A stretch of DNA of 64,000 bases, taken from Saprospiraceae bacterium (GTDB taxonomy: Bacteria; Bacteroidota; Bacteroidia; Chitinophagales; Saprospiraceae). The DNA is taken from positions 57,929 to 121,928 of the forward strand of contig JABDMH010000129.1 of NCBI GenBank assembly GCA_013001595.1. The letters run 5' to 3'. Shown piece by piece: positions 9,466-19,854 of the stretch. Below the pieces are notes generated by a model, which saw only the letters and a program-made list of their open reading frames with translations, was not told where the DNA came from and searched no databases. Numbering within the stretch: the stretch's first letter is position 1; every line of letters starts with the position of its first letter. The position numbers were made by a program, and so were the translations under genes.

Positions 9466-10203
9466 ATGGGCATAGGCACTGTCATAGAAAAACAAGTAGA
9501 AGATCAAGGTGTTCAATTAAGCCGATCAGAATTTGCTACCAGCCCAGTGGTAAAGTTAGATCGAGTGGACATTTATCAGGAAAAGCACTTGGTTTTACAT
9601 GACATATCAATCGAAATGGAACGCGGTGCATTCATCTATCTAATAGGAAAGACAGGCAGCGGTAAATCTTCCATTCTGAAAACGGTCTATGGAGCCCTAC
9701 CATTGATAAATGGCCAGGGAATGGTCGCGGGTTTTGATTTGACGAAAATCAAGAAGCGACATCTGTATAAATTGCGCCGCCGGTTAGGAATGGTTTTTCA
9801 AGATTTCAATCTGCTCTTTGATCGAAATATGGAAGACAATTTGACATTTGTATTGCGTGCTACCGGTTGGAAAAGTAAGTCACTGATGGCTCGTCGTATC
9901 GACGAAGTGCTTGGCCAGGTAGGATTGAAATATATGAAGCACAAAATGCCTCATGAGCTATCAGGTGGTGAGCAACAGAGGGTTGCCATAGCCAGGGCTC
10001 TGTTAAATGATCCAGAATTGCTCATAGCTGATGAGCCTACCGGAAATCTTGATCCCGATACTTCTGATGATATCCTGAGGTTACTGTATGATTTGAATCA
10101 GGGACGCAAAACCACCATACTCTTTGCCACCCACGATTATCGGCTTATTGAGCAATATCCTTCCAGAGTCATCCGCTGTCATGGTGGGCAAATTTTCAAA
10201 TAA
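9466..10203 (+). CDS. ftsE: cell-division ATP-binding protein FtsE
   Basis: 245-residue ABC ATPase of the FtsE branch. Walker [10 protein letters not shown] at 61-69, Q-loop in VFQDFNLL, signature LSGGEQQR at 165-172, Walker B LLIADEP at 185-191, and H-loop THD near 222. FtsE pairs with the membrane protein FtsX to regulate cell-wall hydrolases at the division site; ftsX is not adjacent, which is common in Bacteroidota. The first 27 residues precede the usual domain start, but no later Met fits better. Convergent with nagA, 21 bp apart. Confidence 0.9.
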   Translation: MGIGTVIEKQVEDQGVQLSRSEFATSPVVKLDRVDIYQEKHLVLHDISIEMERGAFIYLIGKTGSGKSSILKTVYGALPLINGQGMVAGFDLTKIKKRHLYKLRRRLGMVFQDFNLLFDRNMEDNLTFVLRATGWKSKSLMARRIDEVLGQVGLKYMKHKMPHELSGGEQQRVAIARALLNDPELLIADEPTGNLDPDTSDDILRLLYDLNQGRKTTILFATHDYRLIEQYPSRVIRCHGGQIFK

Positions 10204-10224
10204 GTCAATCCTTGAGATCGCTGA

Positions 10225-11514
10225 TCAGTTCGTGATGATTTGATCAAGTTGGAAAGTATATGCTCCTTCATTACTGATCCGCGCCAACAACAAATCTGCA
10301 GCCATCCCCTCACGAATACTGCCGGTGCCCAATCCGGTAGGAGGGTGGTCAAGGCCAAGCAACTTTGCGGGATTCGTGCTGAAAAAACGGCAGCATTGTA
10401 CCAAAGCGGCTTCCAGAGATAATGCCTCATGTTTTCTGTGCCAGACACCAGTCATTTCTGTGGTGAGCCAGTGCAAGACATGTTGAAAGCCTACGTCCGA
10501 ACACAATACGCTTCCAAACAGCGTATCCTTTTTTCCAACAGGTTGAAGATATTCTCCATTTTCACTGACGGTGCCATGTAATCCCAACAGCTCAAAGGAT
10601 TTAAGTTTACGCAATCCATTGGCAAACATACTATCAGTGATCATAATGATTCGGTCTGGGCCCTTTCTTGCAATTGCATCCCTAACGTAGGCAGGATGCA
10701 CATGATATCCGTCGCAGATAATCTCCAAGTACACTTCATCTGCCTGCAACATAACCTCTACTGCTCCCCCTCCCCTAAAGCTCTTACTGAAGGATCGACT
10801 AGGACCATTTAGAAAATGAACAGCAAGAGACAGTCCTGCATCCACGGCCGCCCCAAATTCATCTGCATACGCACCAGTGTGACCACCTGCTACAACCAAC
10901 CCATCACGTTTTAAACCTTTGATAATTGGCAAAGCCATTGCACCATGATCGGGTGGAATATTGATAATCTTGATCATATCGTTTGCCGCCTGCATGACTT
11001 CTTTGACTTCTGAAGATGTAAGTGGGTAAAAATGATCTGGGTTTTGAGCTCCGGCATAGTACGGATCCAATAAGAAGGTTCCTTCGAGGTTGATGCCATG
11101 GACCATATTGGCATATTGCGGAAAGGTTTGGAGAAAAGAGGAAAGATGAGAAAAGGACTGCTTGAGCTGATCCAAAGGTGCTGCCATACTCGTGGGCAAT
11201 ACCTTAGTGACACCATGACTACGATAGTGATCCAATGCATTCTTAAGGCCGAGATGAAAGGCTTCCTCATGGTTTTGAAATATCTCATGAGCCATGTCGT
11301 AGTTGCCAAATGAAAAGTCAAATCCAGCTGCTCCATGATTGTGGATATCTATGAAACCAGGGAGTAAATACTTGCCCGATCCGTCAATAATGCTGTATTT
11401 GCCTACATCCTTTGGAGATCCGATCTTTTTAATGATTCCATCTTCGATCAACACATCGACTGCCTCGACATGGTTCGGCCTCACAACTTGTGCTCCTTGG
11501 ATGAGATGATTCAT
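10225..11514 (-). CDS. nagA: N-acetylglucosamine-6-phosphate deacetylase (NagA)
   Basis: 429-residue amidohydrolase that removes the acetyl group from GlcNAc-6-phosphate. Metal-binding HNH at 58-60 in GFIDIHNHGAAG, NLEGTFL in the middle, AGGHTGA, LAVHFLNG, and the catalytic aspartate in MITDSMFANG. Third gene of the nagB-symporter-nagA operon, 66 bp after the symporter. The family cannot be separated by eye from AgaA (galactosamine), so the exact sugar is inferred from the neighbouring deaminase. Confidence 0.9.
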   Translation of the reverse strand: MNHLIQGAQVVRPNHVEAVDVLIEDGIIKKIGSPKDVGKYSIIDGSGKYLLPGFIDIHNHGAAGFDFSFGNYDMAHEIFQNHEEAFHLGLKNALDHYRSHGVTKVLPTSMAAPLDQLKQSFSHLSSFLQTFPQYANMVHGINLEGTFLLDPYYAGAQNPDHFYPLTSSEVKEVMQAANDMIKIINIPPDHGAMALPIIKGLKRDGLVVAGGHTGAYADEFGAAVDAGLSLAVHFLNGPSRSFSKSFRGGGAVEVMLQADEVYLEIICDGYHVHPAYVRDAIARKGPDRIIMITDSMFANGLRKLKSFELLGLHGTVSENGEYLQPVGKKDTLFGSVLCSDVGFQHVLHWLTTEMTGVWHRKHEALSLEAALVQCCRFFSTNPAKLLGLDHPPTGLGTGSIREGMAADLLLARISNEGAYTFQLDQIITN

Positions 11515-11580
11515 TAATATGCATTTAAATGGAGAAATCCTGATTCTATCCCGCAGATGGATCTAGGTACCATAGATCAT

Positions 11581-13230
11581 TTAAAGTTGCAAAATAATCC
11601 AGGCTATACCTATTAGTACACCTACAAAAAGCCAAGCTAGTAGAAAGCCAAGCCAATCATCGCGATACCTCGAAGCAAAGTTTTTCCAGCGACCCGCAGA
11701 AAACCATGTGCCGACATCAAGGAGAATCAAAGACTTACCTCTAAGTGCGTCCTCACCATCCATATCATCTGATGCAGGTGTTTTCAATCTTTCAAAGTAT
11801 GCGTCGATACCTGCTCGATGATCGGTAACCGTTAGCATACTACCGAATATCAGTGCAGCAAATCCCGCCAACATGGACCAAGCAAAAGGAACGGCTTTCC
11901 ATTTGTAAACCAATTGCAAGCCATCATTGTCGAGATAGTTAAGGGTATAATAGGTGACCAAGGCTATGATAATCGCCATTAAGGCACCATGACGATTCGC
12001 ACCTCTCCAAAGTGTACCCCCAAATATGATGATTCCAATGAATGCGGCCATTGTTTCCGCAAAGAGAAACGCAGATAATACATTATCGATATAAAGAGCA
12101 AAACCAACACCCGCCAATGTTAAGATTAGACCAGCAAGTCGCCCCGCACGTAGAAGTTGCTGATCGTTGGCTGCTGGTCTAAAGTAAGTTTGGTACAGAT
12201 CTTTTGCGAAAAGGGCGCCCAGATTCACCATAAAGTTTGAGCATGAGGACATATTTGCAGCCAAAATACATGCTATCATAAGGCCTACCAGACCTGGAGC
12301 AAGCAGTAGCCTGGTTGCATATCCGAAGGCATGTTCTGGGTCTTCCAGTTCAACTCCTTTTTGTATTACTACAGCAGCAACGATCATCCCCGTCAAAGTC
12401 CAACCAATGGTCACAAAGCGCTTAGCAAAATTTCCATAGGTTTGACCGACCCGACCGGCAATTTCACTATCCCCACTGGCGAACATGGACATCATATGTG
12501 GTTGAGCAGTTATTCCGACCACGCCATTGATGGCCAGCATGAATATGGTGAATCCATCTAAGCCATATTCTTCACCAAACAACCTGAAGAAGTCCTTAGG
12601 CAGAAGGGTCCGCATTTCACCATAGCCGCCAACCTCCATAAGCCCATAGGGAATAAGTAGGAAAGACAGAACAATGATCAGCAGTCCTTGGATGAATTCT
12701 GTATGGGCAGCAGCCACCAGCCCACCAAAATAACTGTAGAGGATGAAAGCCAAGGTCATACCTACTACTACCCAATTGGCAGATATCAACCCTCCTGTGG
12801 CTACACTAATCACTTTAGCGGCTCCCTGCAACATCACACCCATGATAAAAACGAAAAAAAGGATGGCAAATATGGTATATAGCAGTCCCATCCGCGTGCC
12901 ATAGCGATCTCTAACCATTTCAGCTACAGTGGTCCGCTCGCTTCTTCTATACCATGGAGCAAGTAGCCAATAAAAGGGGGTAATGAGTAAGTTCTTCCAC
13001 TGATACCATATAGTGCCAAATCCTCCCTGGAACGAAGCACCAGCTTGAATGACCGGCATTTCAGCATGTGTTCCAGTACCAAAAGCTTGACCCATCATAG
13101 TCCACCATTTCAGCTTTCGGCCTCCACGGAAATAGCCGTCGCTCGATCTGGTGTTCCTGGATATCCACAGTCCATAGGCCGTGATGCCAACAAAGTATAA
13201 GATGAGAACAACGATGTCAATAGTAGGCAT
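11581..13230 (-). CDS. sodium:solute symporter (SSS family)
   Basis: 549-residue integral membrane protein with about 13 hydrophobic helices and the SSS fold. The N-terminal region has DGYFRGGRKLKWWTMMGQAFGTGTHAEMPV, longer than usual but typical of the family, and the mid region carries AHTEFIQGLLII. It lies between nagB (3 bp upstream) and nagA (66 bp downstream), so an amino sugar such as GlcNAc, or a related hexosamine, is the likely cargo. No sugar kinase is in the operon. Substrate is inference from context only. Confidence 0.87.
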   Translation of the reverse strand: MPTIDIVVLILYFVGITAYGLWISRNTRSSDGYFRGGRKLKWWTMMGQAFGTGTHAEMPVIQAGASFQGGFGTIWYQWKNLLITPFYWLLAPWYRRSERTTVAEMVRDRYGTRMGLLYTIFAILFFVFIMGVMLQGAAKVISVATGGLISANWVVVGMTLAFILYSYFGGLVAAAHTEFIQGLLIIVLSFLLIPYGLMEVGGYGEMRTLLPKDFFRLFGEEYGLDGFTIFMLAINGVVGITAQPHMMSMFASGDSEIAGRVGQTYGNFAKRFVTIGWTLTGMIVAAVVIQKGVELEDPEHAFGYATRLLLAPGLVGLMIACILAANMSSCSNFMVNLGALFAKDLYQTYFRPAANDQQLLRAGRLAGLILTLAGVGFALYIDNVLSAFLFAETMAAFIGIIIFGGTLWRGANRHGALMAIIIALVTYYTLNYLDNDGLQLVYKWKAVPFAWSMLAGFAALIFGSMLTVTDHRAGIDAYFERLKTPASDDMDGEDALRGKSLILLDVGTWFSAGRWKNFASRYRDDWLGFLLAWLFVGVLIGIAWIILQL

Positions 13231-13233
13231 AGG

Positions 13234-13962
13234 TTAGCGTTGACTTGCAGATGCTTTATCAAGAAAAAGATGGCAATCCTGGTGCTCGCGTAAAATCGTA
13301 GCCGGATGTTGATTGGATATCGGAGCATTTATGGCTTTACCAACCGCTGCTGCCTTTCGTTCATCAGGTACGGAGACGATCAGCTTCTTGCTTTTAAGTA
13401 TTTGTTGAATGCTCATCGATATGGCTTGCTTTGGTACATCTGCCAGGCTGTTAAACCATCCCTCACCATACTGCTGCATTCTGCAAGCTTTGTCAAGGTC
13501 AACCACAATGTATGGCTGATTGGTTTCAAAATCTGCAGGTGGATCATTGAATGCTAAGTGGCCATTTTCTCCAATTCCAATCATGGCTACATCAATGGGA
13601 TGCTGCTGAATAATTGCTGAGACTCTCTCACACTCAGCCTTGGGTTCGGCATTTCCATCTATCAGATAATAGGTGCAGGCATCATGAATCTTATCAAGGA
13701 ATCTTTCTCGCAAATACTTCCTAAAACTTGCCGGATGATCTTCTGGAAGGTCAATATATTCATCTAAGTGAAACATGGTCACCTGACTCCAATCGATCTC
13801 CGCTTCCACCAAATTCTTGAGCATTTCAAACTGACTTGCTCCAGTCGCAAGGATAATATTGGCTTTACCTTGGTTGGTGATCACATGTTGGATTGAACTG
13901 GCCACTTCTGTAGCGGCTGCAACTCCCAAGGCTTGGGCATCTTCAAGTACATTGATTTCCAT
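13234..13962 (-). CDS. nagB: glucosamine-6-phosphate deaminase (NagB)
   Basis: Converts glucosamine-6-phosphate to fructose-6-phosphate and ammonia. With the ATG at 13962 ([13 protein letters not shown], the usual family N-terminus) it has 242 residues; an in-frame TTG at 14013 preceded by GGAAGAG would add 17 residues and cannot be excluded. Phosphate loop [10 protein letters not shown], catalytic region [17 protein letters not shown] and [14 protein letters not shown] are all present. First gene of the operon; the stop is 3 bp before the symporter start. Confidence 0.9.
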   Translation of the reverse strand: MEINVLEDAQALGVAAATEVASSIQHVITNQGKANIILATGASQFEMLKNLVEAEIDWSQVTMFHLDEYIDLPEDHPASFRKYLRERFLDKIHDACTYYLIDGNAEPKAECERVSAIIQQHPIDVAMIGIGENGHLAFNDPPADFETNQPYIVVDLDKACRMQQYGEGWFNSLADVPKQAISMSIQQILKSKKLIVSVPDERKAAAVGKAINAPISNQHPATILREHQDCHLFLDKASASQR

Positions 13963-14088
13963 AGACTCTAGTAGGCTTCGTTTGGTGAGGTCGTGAATAT
14001 AGTGATTAATCAACTCTTCCCTGAATGTGAGATTTGTAAAGATCCCGTCAATGAACTATTATGTGGTTCTAACTAAAATTTAACTTTA

Positions 14089-14502
14089 ATGGCAGTCAAG
14101 ACTTTCCTGAAAAAGAGTGAATTGCAGCAGGAGAAGATGGAATGGGGGGCGAGCACATTCATCAATGATCCCCAAAGCACTGGCGCCCAGCAGATCGTAA
14201 CTATAAAAGCGACATTCAAATCAAGAAAGGGCCATGATTTCCATTTACATCCTCGGCAAGAGGAAGTCATATATGTTTTGGCAGGCACGCTTGAGCAATG
14301 GGTGGGAGAGGAGCGAGAAATATTGATGCAAGGTGACGCTGCATTTATCCCTGCCGGTCAGGTCCATGCTTCCTTTAATACCGGTGCTGAGGATGTTAAG
14401 ATCCTGGCAATACTAAGCCCGGCTGTGGGTGCCGAAGGATATGAGGTGGAAGAAGTTAGTCATAGAGAGCCATGGAATAAGCTACGAGAAGGCCGATCTT
14501 GA
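14089..14502 (+). CDS. cupin domain-containing protein
   Basis: 137-residue single-domain cupin. Motif 1 has the metal ligands His52, His54 and Glu58/59 in HLHPRQEEVIYVLAG; motif 2 is GDAAFIPAGQVHASFN with His93. Substrate unknown. It starts about 75 bp from nagB in the opposite direction and is followed 32 bp later by the OsmC gene, so these two may be co-transcribed. Confidence 0.85.
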   Translation: MAVKTFLKKSELQQEKMEWGASTFINDPQSTGAQQIVTIKATFKSRKGHDFHLHPRQEEVIYVLAGTLEQWVGEEREILMQGDAAFIPAGQVHASFNTGAEDVKILAILSPAVGAEGYEVEEVSHREPWNKLREGRS

Positions 14503-14534
14503 TCGATGCTGTATCCAGCTAGAAAGGAATCCTT

Positions 14535-14999
14535 ATGAAAAAACATAGGTATGAGGTAGCAGTCAAATGGACCGGAAATTTAGGGGCTGGTACAGATCAC
14601 TATCGCTCATACAGCCGGAATCATGAGATATTGGCAAGGGAAAAAATCAGTATTCCATGTTCCTCAGATCCTTCTTTTAGGGGTGATCCTGCAAGGTATA
14701 ATCCCGAAGAGTTGTTGGTTTCAGCCATATCCAGTTGTCATATGTTATGGTTCTTGCACCTTTGCAGTGTTAGAGAGATTTCGGTTATTGAATATGAAGA
14801 TGACGCTGAGGGGCTTATGGTTGAGCAAGTCGAAGGATACGGAAAGTTTGTTGAAGTCAAATTACGTCCACGGATACGGTTGAGCAAGGAATATGACCAA
14901 GAGATTCTCAGAACGATTCATGATGAGGCAAATAGCAAATGCTATATTGCTAAGTCTTGTAATTTCCCCGTGACGCATCATCCCAGCTATTTAGAATGA
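14535..14999 (+). CDS. OsmC family protein
   Basis: 154 residues. OsmC/Ohr proteins are thiol peroxidases that detoxify organic or fatty-acid hydroperoxides. The two redox cysteines are visible: Cys68 in ISSCHMLWFLH and Cys136 in NSKCYIAKS. The region NPEELLVSAISSC is the family hallmark. It lies 32 bp after the cupin gene. A short hairpin overlaps the stop codon. Confidence 0.88.
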   Translation: MKKHRYEVAVKWTGNLGAGTDHYRSYSRNHEILAREKISIPCSSDPSFRGDPARYNPEELLVSAISSCHMLWFLHLCSVREISVIEYEDDAEGLMVEQVEGYGKFVEVKLRPRIRLSKEYDQEILRTIHDEANSKCYIAKSCNFPVTHHPSYLE

Positions 15000-15015
15000 G
15001 GTATCCTGATACCTC
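14998..15015. terminator. possible bidirectional terminator hairpin
   Basis: GAGGTAT (14998-15004), loop CCTG, ATACCTC (15009-15015), between the convergent OsmC and DUF1501 genes. Only TT follows on the plus strand, so it is a weak candidate. Confidence 0.4.
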
Positions 15016-15059
15016 TTCCCATCATTTAGGAAGGGCATTAAGATCTACGCATCAACAGA

Positions 15060-16526
15060 TTAACTCAGAATGTCATGCACTACATGGCCGTGCACATCTG
15101 TGAGTCTATAGCGCCTACCTTGATGTTTAAAGGTCAACCTTTCGTGATCGATGCCTAGGAGATACATCAAAGTAGCTTGAAAATCATGGACATGTACGGG
15201 GTCTTTGACAATGTTATATCCAAATTCATCGGTTTCTCCAAAACTGAATCCTGATTTTACACCGGCACCGGCCATGAACACTGTAAAACACCTCGGATGG
15301 TGGTCACGTCCATAATTGTCTGAGGTGAGGCGCCCCTGAGAATAATTGGTGCGGCCAAATTCACCACCCCAAATGACTAACGTGTCTTCTAGGAGCCCCC
15401 TGCGTTTGAGGTCGGTCATCAGCGCTGCAGATGCCTGGTCAGTATCGCGGGCTTGGGAAGAAATCTCTCTTGGCAGATCTGAGTGTTGATCCCACCCCAG
15501 ATGATAGAGCTGGATGAATTTTACATCACGTTCTGCCAATCGACGCGCCAAGAGGCAATTGGCAGCATAGGTGCCCGGTTTTCTGGCATCTTCCCCATAA
15601 AGTTTGTAGACCTCATCCGGTTCCTCGCCCAAATTCATGGCTTCGGGAACGGACGTCTGCATGCGATAGGCCATCTCGTATTGCGATATCCGGGATCGAA
15701 TCTCTGGATCACCCATTTCATCCATGTGGAAGTGATTCATTTTGTTTAGTTGATCCAACATCTTGCGCCGAGCCCCTCCATCCAAACCTTCAGGATTTTG
15801 CAAGTAGAGCACTGGGTCTTTGCCAGACCTAAATTGAACGCCCTGGTGTAATGAAGCCAGAAACCCATTTCCCCACAACCTCGAGTAAATGGGCTGCGGT
15901 CGCTGAGCTCCCCTAGACAATAGTACAACAAACGAAGGGAGGTTTTCATTCATGGAGCCCAGGCCATAACTCAGCCATGACCCAATACTAGGCCGTCCCG
16001 GTTGTTGCGATCCCGTTTGAAAAAAGGTAATGGCGGGATCATGATTGATTGCCTCAGTATGCATACTCTTAATGAAGCACAAATCATCTACTATTTCAGA
16101 GGTATGAGGCATGAGCTCACTCATCCATTGTTCACTCTGTCCATGCCGCTGAAACTCGAAAAGAGAAGAGGTGAGGGGCTTCGTACTCTGACCGGACGTC
16201 ATTCCTGTGAGGCGCTGACCTTTACGAACCGATTCTGGCAATTCCTCACCATGCATTTTAGTCAGCAAGGGCTTGTAGTCAAATAAGTCCAACTGAGATG
16301 GACCGCCACTTTGAAAAAGGTAAATGATGCGCTTGGCACGAGGAGCAAAGTGAGGTTTGTCGAGGATGCCACTCATATTCATCTGTGGCAATGAAGTGGG
16401 TTTTTGGCTGCACCCAAGAAGCGAACCAAGTGCAAAACTTCCTATGCCCATACTAAGCTTGGATAAGAAATGACGACGATTGAGATGTAAACAATATTCG
16501 GTATGAGGATCCAGGGCGGGCTTCAT
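15060..16526 (-). CDS. DUF1501 domain-containing protein, Tat/lipoprotein signal
   Basis: 488-residue secreted protein of the DUF1501 family (alkaline-phosphatase-like fold, related to sulfatases). The N-terminus has twin arginine Arg17-Arg18 in LNRRHFLSKLS, then a hydrophobic stretch ending in the lipobox GSLLGC (Cys39), so it is predicted to be Tat-exported and lipid-anchored. Family motifs include FQSGGPSQLDLFDYKP, HLGWDQHSDLP and WGGEFGRTNYSQG. It overlaps the stop of the upstream partner by one base (TAATG). Such pairs are very common in Planctomycetes and occur in Saprospiria. Function unsettled. Confidence 0.9.
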   Translation of the reverse strand: MKPALDPHTEYCLHLNRRHFLSKLSMGIGSFALGSLLGCSQKPTSLPQMNMSGILDKPHFAPRAKRIIYLFQSGGPSQLDLFDYKPLLTKMHGEELPESVRKGQRLTGMTSGQSTKPLTSSLFEFQRHGQSEQWMSELMPHTSEIVDDLCFIKSMHTEAINHDPAITFFQTGSQQPGRPSIGSWLSYGLGSMNENLPSFVVLLSRGAQRPQPIYSRLWGNGFLASLHQGVQFRSGKDPVLYLQNPEGLDGGARRKMLDQLNKMNHFHMDEMGDPEIRSRISQYEMAYRMQTSVPEAMNLGEEPDEVYKLYGEDARKPGTYAANCLLARRLAERDVKFIQLYHLGWDQHSDLPREISSQARDTDQASAALMTDLKRRGLLEDTLVIWGGEFGRTNYSQGRLTSDNYGRDHHPRCFTVFMAGAGVKSGFSFGETDEFGYNIVKDPVHVHDFQATLMYLLGIDHERLTFKHQGRRYRLTDVHGHVVHDILS

Positions 16527-19500
16527 TAGTTGTGTTTTACTTCATCCAAATTGAAAATGGTACTTACCACCATTGTCATTGCTGCCAAGTTGGAAGCATC
16601 CTTTGATATTGGGGCCTTGGAAGCACCAGTCTGGAGCAGCATCGATGCTTCATCCTTTTGTTCACTGTAGTGGTCCTTCATTTGTTGAAATAGGTATTCT
16701 AAGGTTTTCATTTCTTCTGAAGAAGGTTCCCTGGCTGTAATTTGATTGAATGCCTCGGAAATGCTCGTGGGAACTTGGCGATCTTCGTCAAGAAGTAATT
16801 GTTGTACTAAGGTTCTAGATGACTCAATGTATGTAGGATCGTTCATCAAGACCAATGCCTGAAGGGGTGTACTTGTGGATTGCCGTTTCACTGAGCAGAT
16901 GGTGCGTTCCGGTGCATCGAAGGTCAGCATGGTAGGTGGTGGGATTGTCCTTTTCCAATAGGTATATAAGCTTCGACGGTAGAGATTACTACCTGAGCTG
17001 TGTCGATATTTATTCTCTCCAATTTGGTTAGCCATTTCTTTCCAGATCCCGGCCGGTTGATAGGGTTTGACCCACTTGCCACCAAGTCTGCGATCAAGTA
17101 GTCCACTCACTGCCAAGGCTTGATCACGAATCATCTCGGCAGTCAACGGCTTGTGGGGCCCTCTGCTGAGCAAAATATTTTCAGGATCTCTTTGCAGAGA
17201 TTGTGCATTCATCCTTGCTGATTGCTGATAGGTTGCAGAAGAAACAATCAATTTAAGCACATGTTTGATATTCCATCCGGACTCTCGAAACTCTACTGAT
17301 AACCAATCTAGAAGTGCTGGATGCGATGGAAGGTCTCCCTGACTACCAAAGTCTTCGAGCGTCTTAACCAGACCCCTTCCAAAGCACATTTGCCAAAGTC
17401 TATTGACCATGACTCTGCTCGTGAGCGGGTGTTGATCATCAAAAAGCCATTGAGCTAATCCCAATCTGTTTTTGTCGAGATTGGGAGAGAGTGGCAACAC
17501 AGCCTCGGGGGTGGCACGAGATACTTTTTTTACCGGAGCGTCGTAGGCCCCTCGAGCCAGTACAAATGCTGATTTTATTGTGTCTGCTTCTTGCATGATC
17601 GGTATTTCAGGCAGATGCAAATCAATGGCTCTGAAGCTATCCAGTTGTTCTTTGGTTTCTTTGAATCCAACAGAATGATTCAATAGGTAATGGTCAAAAA
17701 GCGATTTTTCATTGGTGCTCTTAACAGGTTGGCCTCGATATATAGACTTGATTTCTAGATCAGAAAGCGCCCGATTGTAAAGAATAACTTCATCTATTTT
17801 GCCTCCCTTGAAACCATATAGATCATCCAGTTCTCTTGCACGGTGATTCCAGTGGCCTGCCAGTAGATCATTGCCATTCAGAATGCTTTGATGCTTTAGG
17901 CTATCTCGAATGATTCTTGTGCCTTGACGTTCTCCATTGATGAATAACCTCACACCCTTGGCTTTGCCTGATCCATCGTAACTAACAATTACATGATGCC
18001 ATTTGTGCGCCGTAATTTCCCTTTGAGTTTGGACTTCCAAATACTCATTGCGCATGCTGTGAATAAGCCTAAAAGTTAGCCGATTCTCTGGTGTGAGTGA
18101 GAGATCATATCCCTGGCGATAGAGCTCTCCATTTCTCCTACTCAAGATACCGGCCGTTTTTCGATGTTTGGCCGTATGCAGTATGTATGCCCCCATAGAA
18201 AAGTCATGGTGCCAGTCGAAATCTCCAATCTCACCAAGGGAGAGAAAATTTTCTCCATTGAAGCTCAAGGCACCACCTTTTCGACCTGACACTTTCTCAG
18301 GCCTAGGAATGCTTGGCGGCAAATTGATATTTACTTTGGCAAACTCACCTGGTCGTGCCAGATCCGTGAAAAGCCATCCTTCGCTTTCCATTGGCATGTG
18401 CGCTTGCAAACTTTCTTTGGAAGCAGAGATATCAGATGCATTATTCTGTTTCCAACTCTCGAAAAATTCCTGTTCCCGATCACCAATTTTTTCCAATTCA
18501 TCTTCCAGATGCAATATGGTGTGCTTGACTCGTTCTATATGCTGCTCATATTCTTCATCTTGCATCTTGATATTAGGTGCCGGTGCAAGATCGAAGTAGC
18601 TGATCTTTCCCTTTTCATCTTTGACATTGTTGAAAAATCCATACAGCTCGTAGAAGTCTTCCTGCGATAAAGGGTCGTACTTGTGGTCGTGACATCGAGC
18701 ACATTCCATGGTTAAACCAAGGAAAGCAGTAGAAAAAGTTTGTACACGGTCTGCCGCATATTCATTCAAATACTCTTCATTTATGACGCCTCCTTCCTGA
18801 GTAATGGGATGATTGCGGTTGAAAGTAGTGGCTAGTTTTTGACGATAGGAAGCATCGGGAAGTAGATCCCCCGCCAGTTGCCATGTAACAAAGTCTTGAT
18901 ATGAGAGGTTGTCATTAAATGCATTCACAACCCAATCACGCCAAGGCCAGACCGTTCGCTGTCTGTCATCTTGATATCCATGTGAATCAGCATAGCGCGA
19001 AACATCTAGCCATAGAGAAGCCATCCGTTCACCATATTGTGGGGTCTCGAGCAGATCGTCGACGATTCTAAGGTAGTGTTCCTGGGAAGGATCGGCAGAA
19101 AACCTTTGAACTACTGCGAGTGTTGGCGGCAGTCCGATGAGGTCGAAATAAACACGACGCAGCAATTTTGAGGGTTCTGCAAGTTCTGACGGTTTTAGAT
19201 TAGTGCCACTCAATTGCTCTATCACCAACCCATCTATTGAGTTATGGACCACATGTTTTTTACCCAGTTTGGGTATATCTGGCCTGCTTGGAGCGATGAA
19301 GGCCCAATGATCTTTCCATTTGGCGCCCTGTTCAATCCAGCGTTTGATCAAAGCCTTTTCATAACTGTCCAGGGAGAGATTTGAACTGGGTGGAGGCATT
19401 ACATAATCTGGGTCGTCAGAGATGATGCGATCATAAATTGCACTTTGTACCAGGTTGCCAGGTCTGACTACGTATTGATCGCCAGAGCTATCGATAGGGG

Positions 19501-19723
19501 CAAAGAGCGCCTGTTCGGTGTGCAACATAAGATCAGCTTCTCGAGCATTTTCGTCTGGCCCATGGCAGGCAAAACAGCGATCAGAAAGTATCGGTTTTAT
19601 ATGGTAGTTGAAATCTACCGTCTTCGGCATTATTCGTGCATCTTTATCTGTCTCGCAACTACCACAGGACATTAGAATAACCAAGGTTAAAAAAGAAAAA
19701 AATACCGTTTTGATTTTCGACAT
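16526..19723 (-). CDS. PSCyt1 / DUF1549 / LamG / DUF1553 lipoprotein
   Basis: About 1065 residues from the ATG at 19723, which gives a good lipoprotein signal peptide ending in LVILMSC; an upstream ATG at 19774 would add 17 residues. Domain order: planctomycete-type cytochrome c heme site CFACH near the N-terminus, DUF1549 (including a second CxxCH, CARCHDHKYDP), a LamG-like beta-sandwich in the middle (GDFDWHHDFSMGAYI to IDEVILYNRALS), then DUF1553 with NRLWQMCFGRGLV and FDAPERTICSVKRQ. Paired with the DUF1501 gene by translational coupling. The pair is thought to act outside the cytoplasm in polysaccharide or oxidative breakdown, but no reaction is proven. Confidence 0.9.
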   Translation of the reverse strand: MSKIKTVFFSFLTLVILMSCGSCETDKDARIMPKTVDFNYHIKPILSDRCFACHGPDENAREADLMLHTEQALFAPIDSSGDQYVVRPGNLVQSAIYDRIISDDPDYVMPPPSSNLSLDSYEKALIKRWIEQGAKWKDHWAFIAPSRPDIPKLGKKHVVHNSIDGLVIEQLSGTNLKPSELAEPSKLLRRVYFDLIGLPPTLAVVQRFSADPSQEHYLRIVDDLLETPQYGERMASLWLDVSRYADSHGYQDDRQRTVWPWRDWVVNAFNDNLSYQDFVTWQLAGDLLPDASYRQKLATTFNRNHPITQEGGVINEEYLNEYAADRVQTFSTAFLGLTMECARCHDHKYDPLSQEDFYELYGFFNNVKDEKGKISYFDLAPAPNIKMQDEEYEQHIERVKHTILHLEDELEKIGDREQEFFESWKQNNASDISASKESLQAHMPMESEGWLFTDLARPGEFAKVNINLPPSIPRPEKVSGRKGGALSFNGENFLSLGEIGDFDWHHDFSMGAYILHTAKHRKTAGILSRRNGELYRQGYDLSLTPENRLTFRLIHSMRNEYLEVQTQREITAHKWHHVIVSYDGSGKAKGVRLFINGERQGTRIIRDSLKHQSILNGNDLLAGHWNHRARELDDLYGFKGGKIDEVILYNRALSDLEIKSIYRGQPVKSTNEKSLFDHYLLNHSVGFKETKEQLDSFRAIDLHLPEIPIMQEADTIKSAFVLARGAYDAPVKKVSRATPEAVLPLSPNLDKNRLGLAQWLFDDQHPLTSRVMVNRLWQMCFGRGLVKTLEDFGSQGDLPSHPALLDWLSVEFRESGWNIKHVLKLIVSSATYQQSARMNAQSLQRDPENILLSRGPHKPLTAEMIRDQALAVSGLLDRRLGGKWVKPYQPAGIWKEMANQIGENKYRHSSGSNLYRRSLYTYWKRTIPPPTMLTFDAPERTICSVKRQSTSTPLQALVLMNDPTYIESSRTLVQQLLLDEDRQVPTSISEAFNQITAREPSSEEMKTLEYLFQQMKDHYSEQKDEASMLLQTGASKAPISKDASNLAAMTMVVSTIFNLDEVKHN

Positions 19724-19854
19724 CTGAAGCTGAAATCTGCTTTTCGAAGATAATAAATTAAGCAATGTGCGCATAGATCATCAATAGATGGAACTGTGTA
19801 CATAGTACCACCTTCTTGTAGCAATCACTTGATTGCTTTCACCTTGATTCGTAT

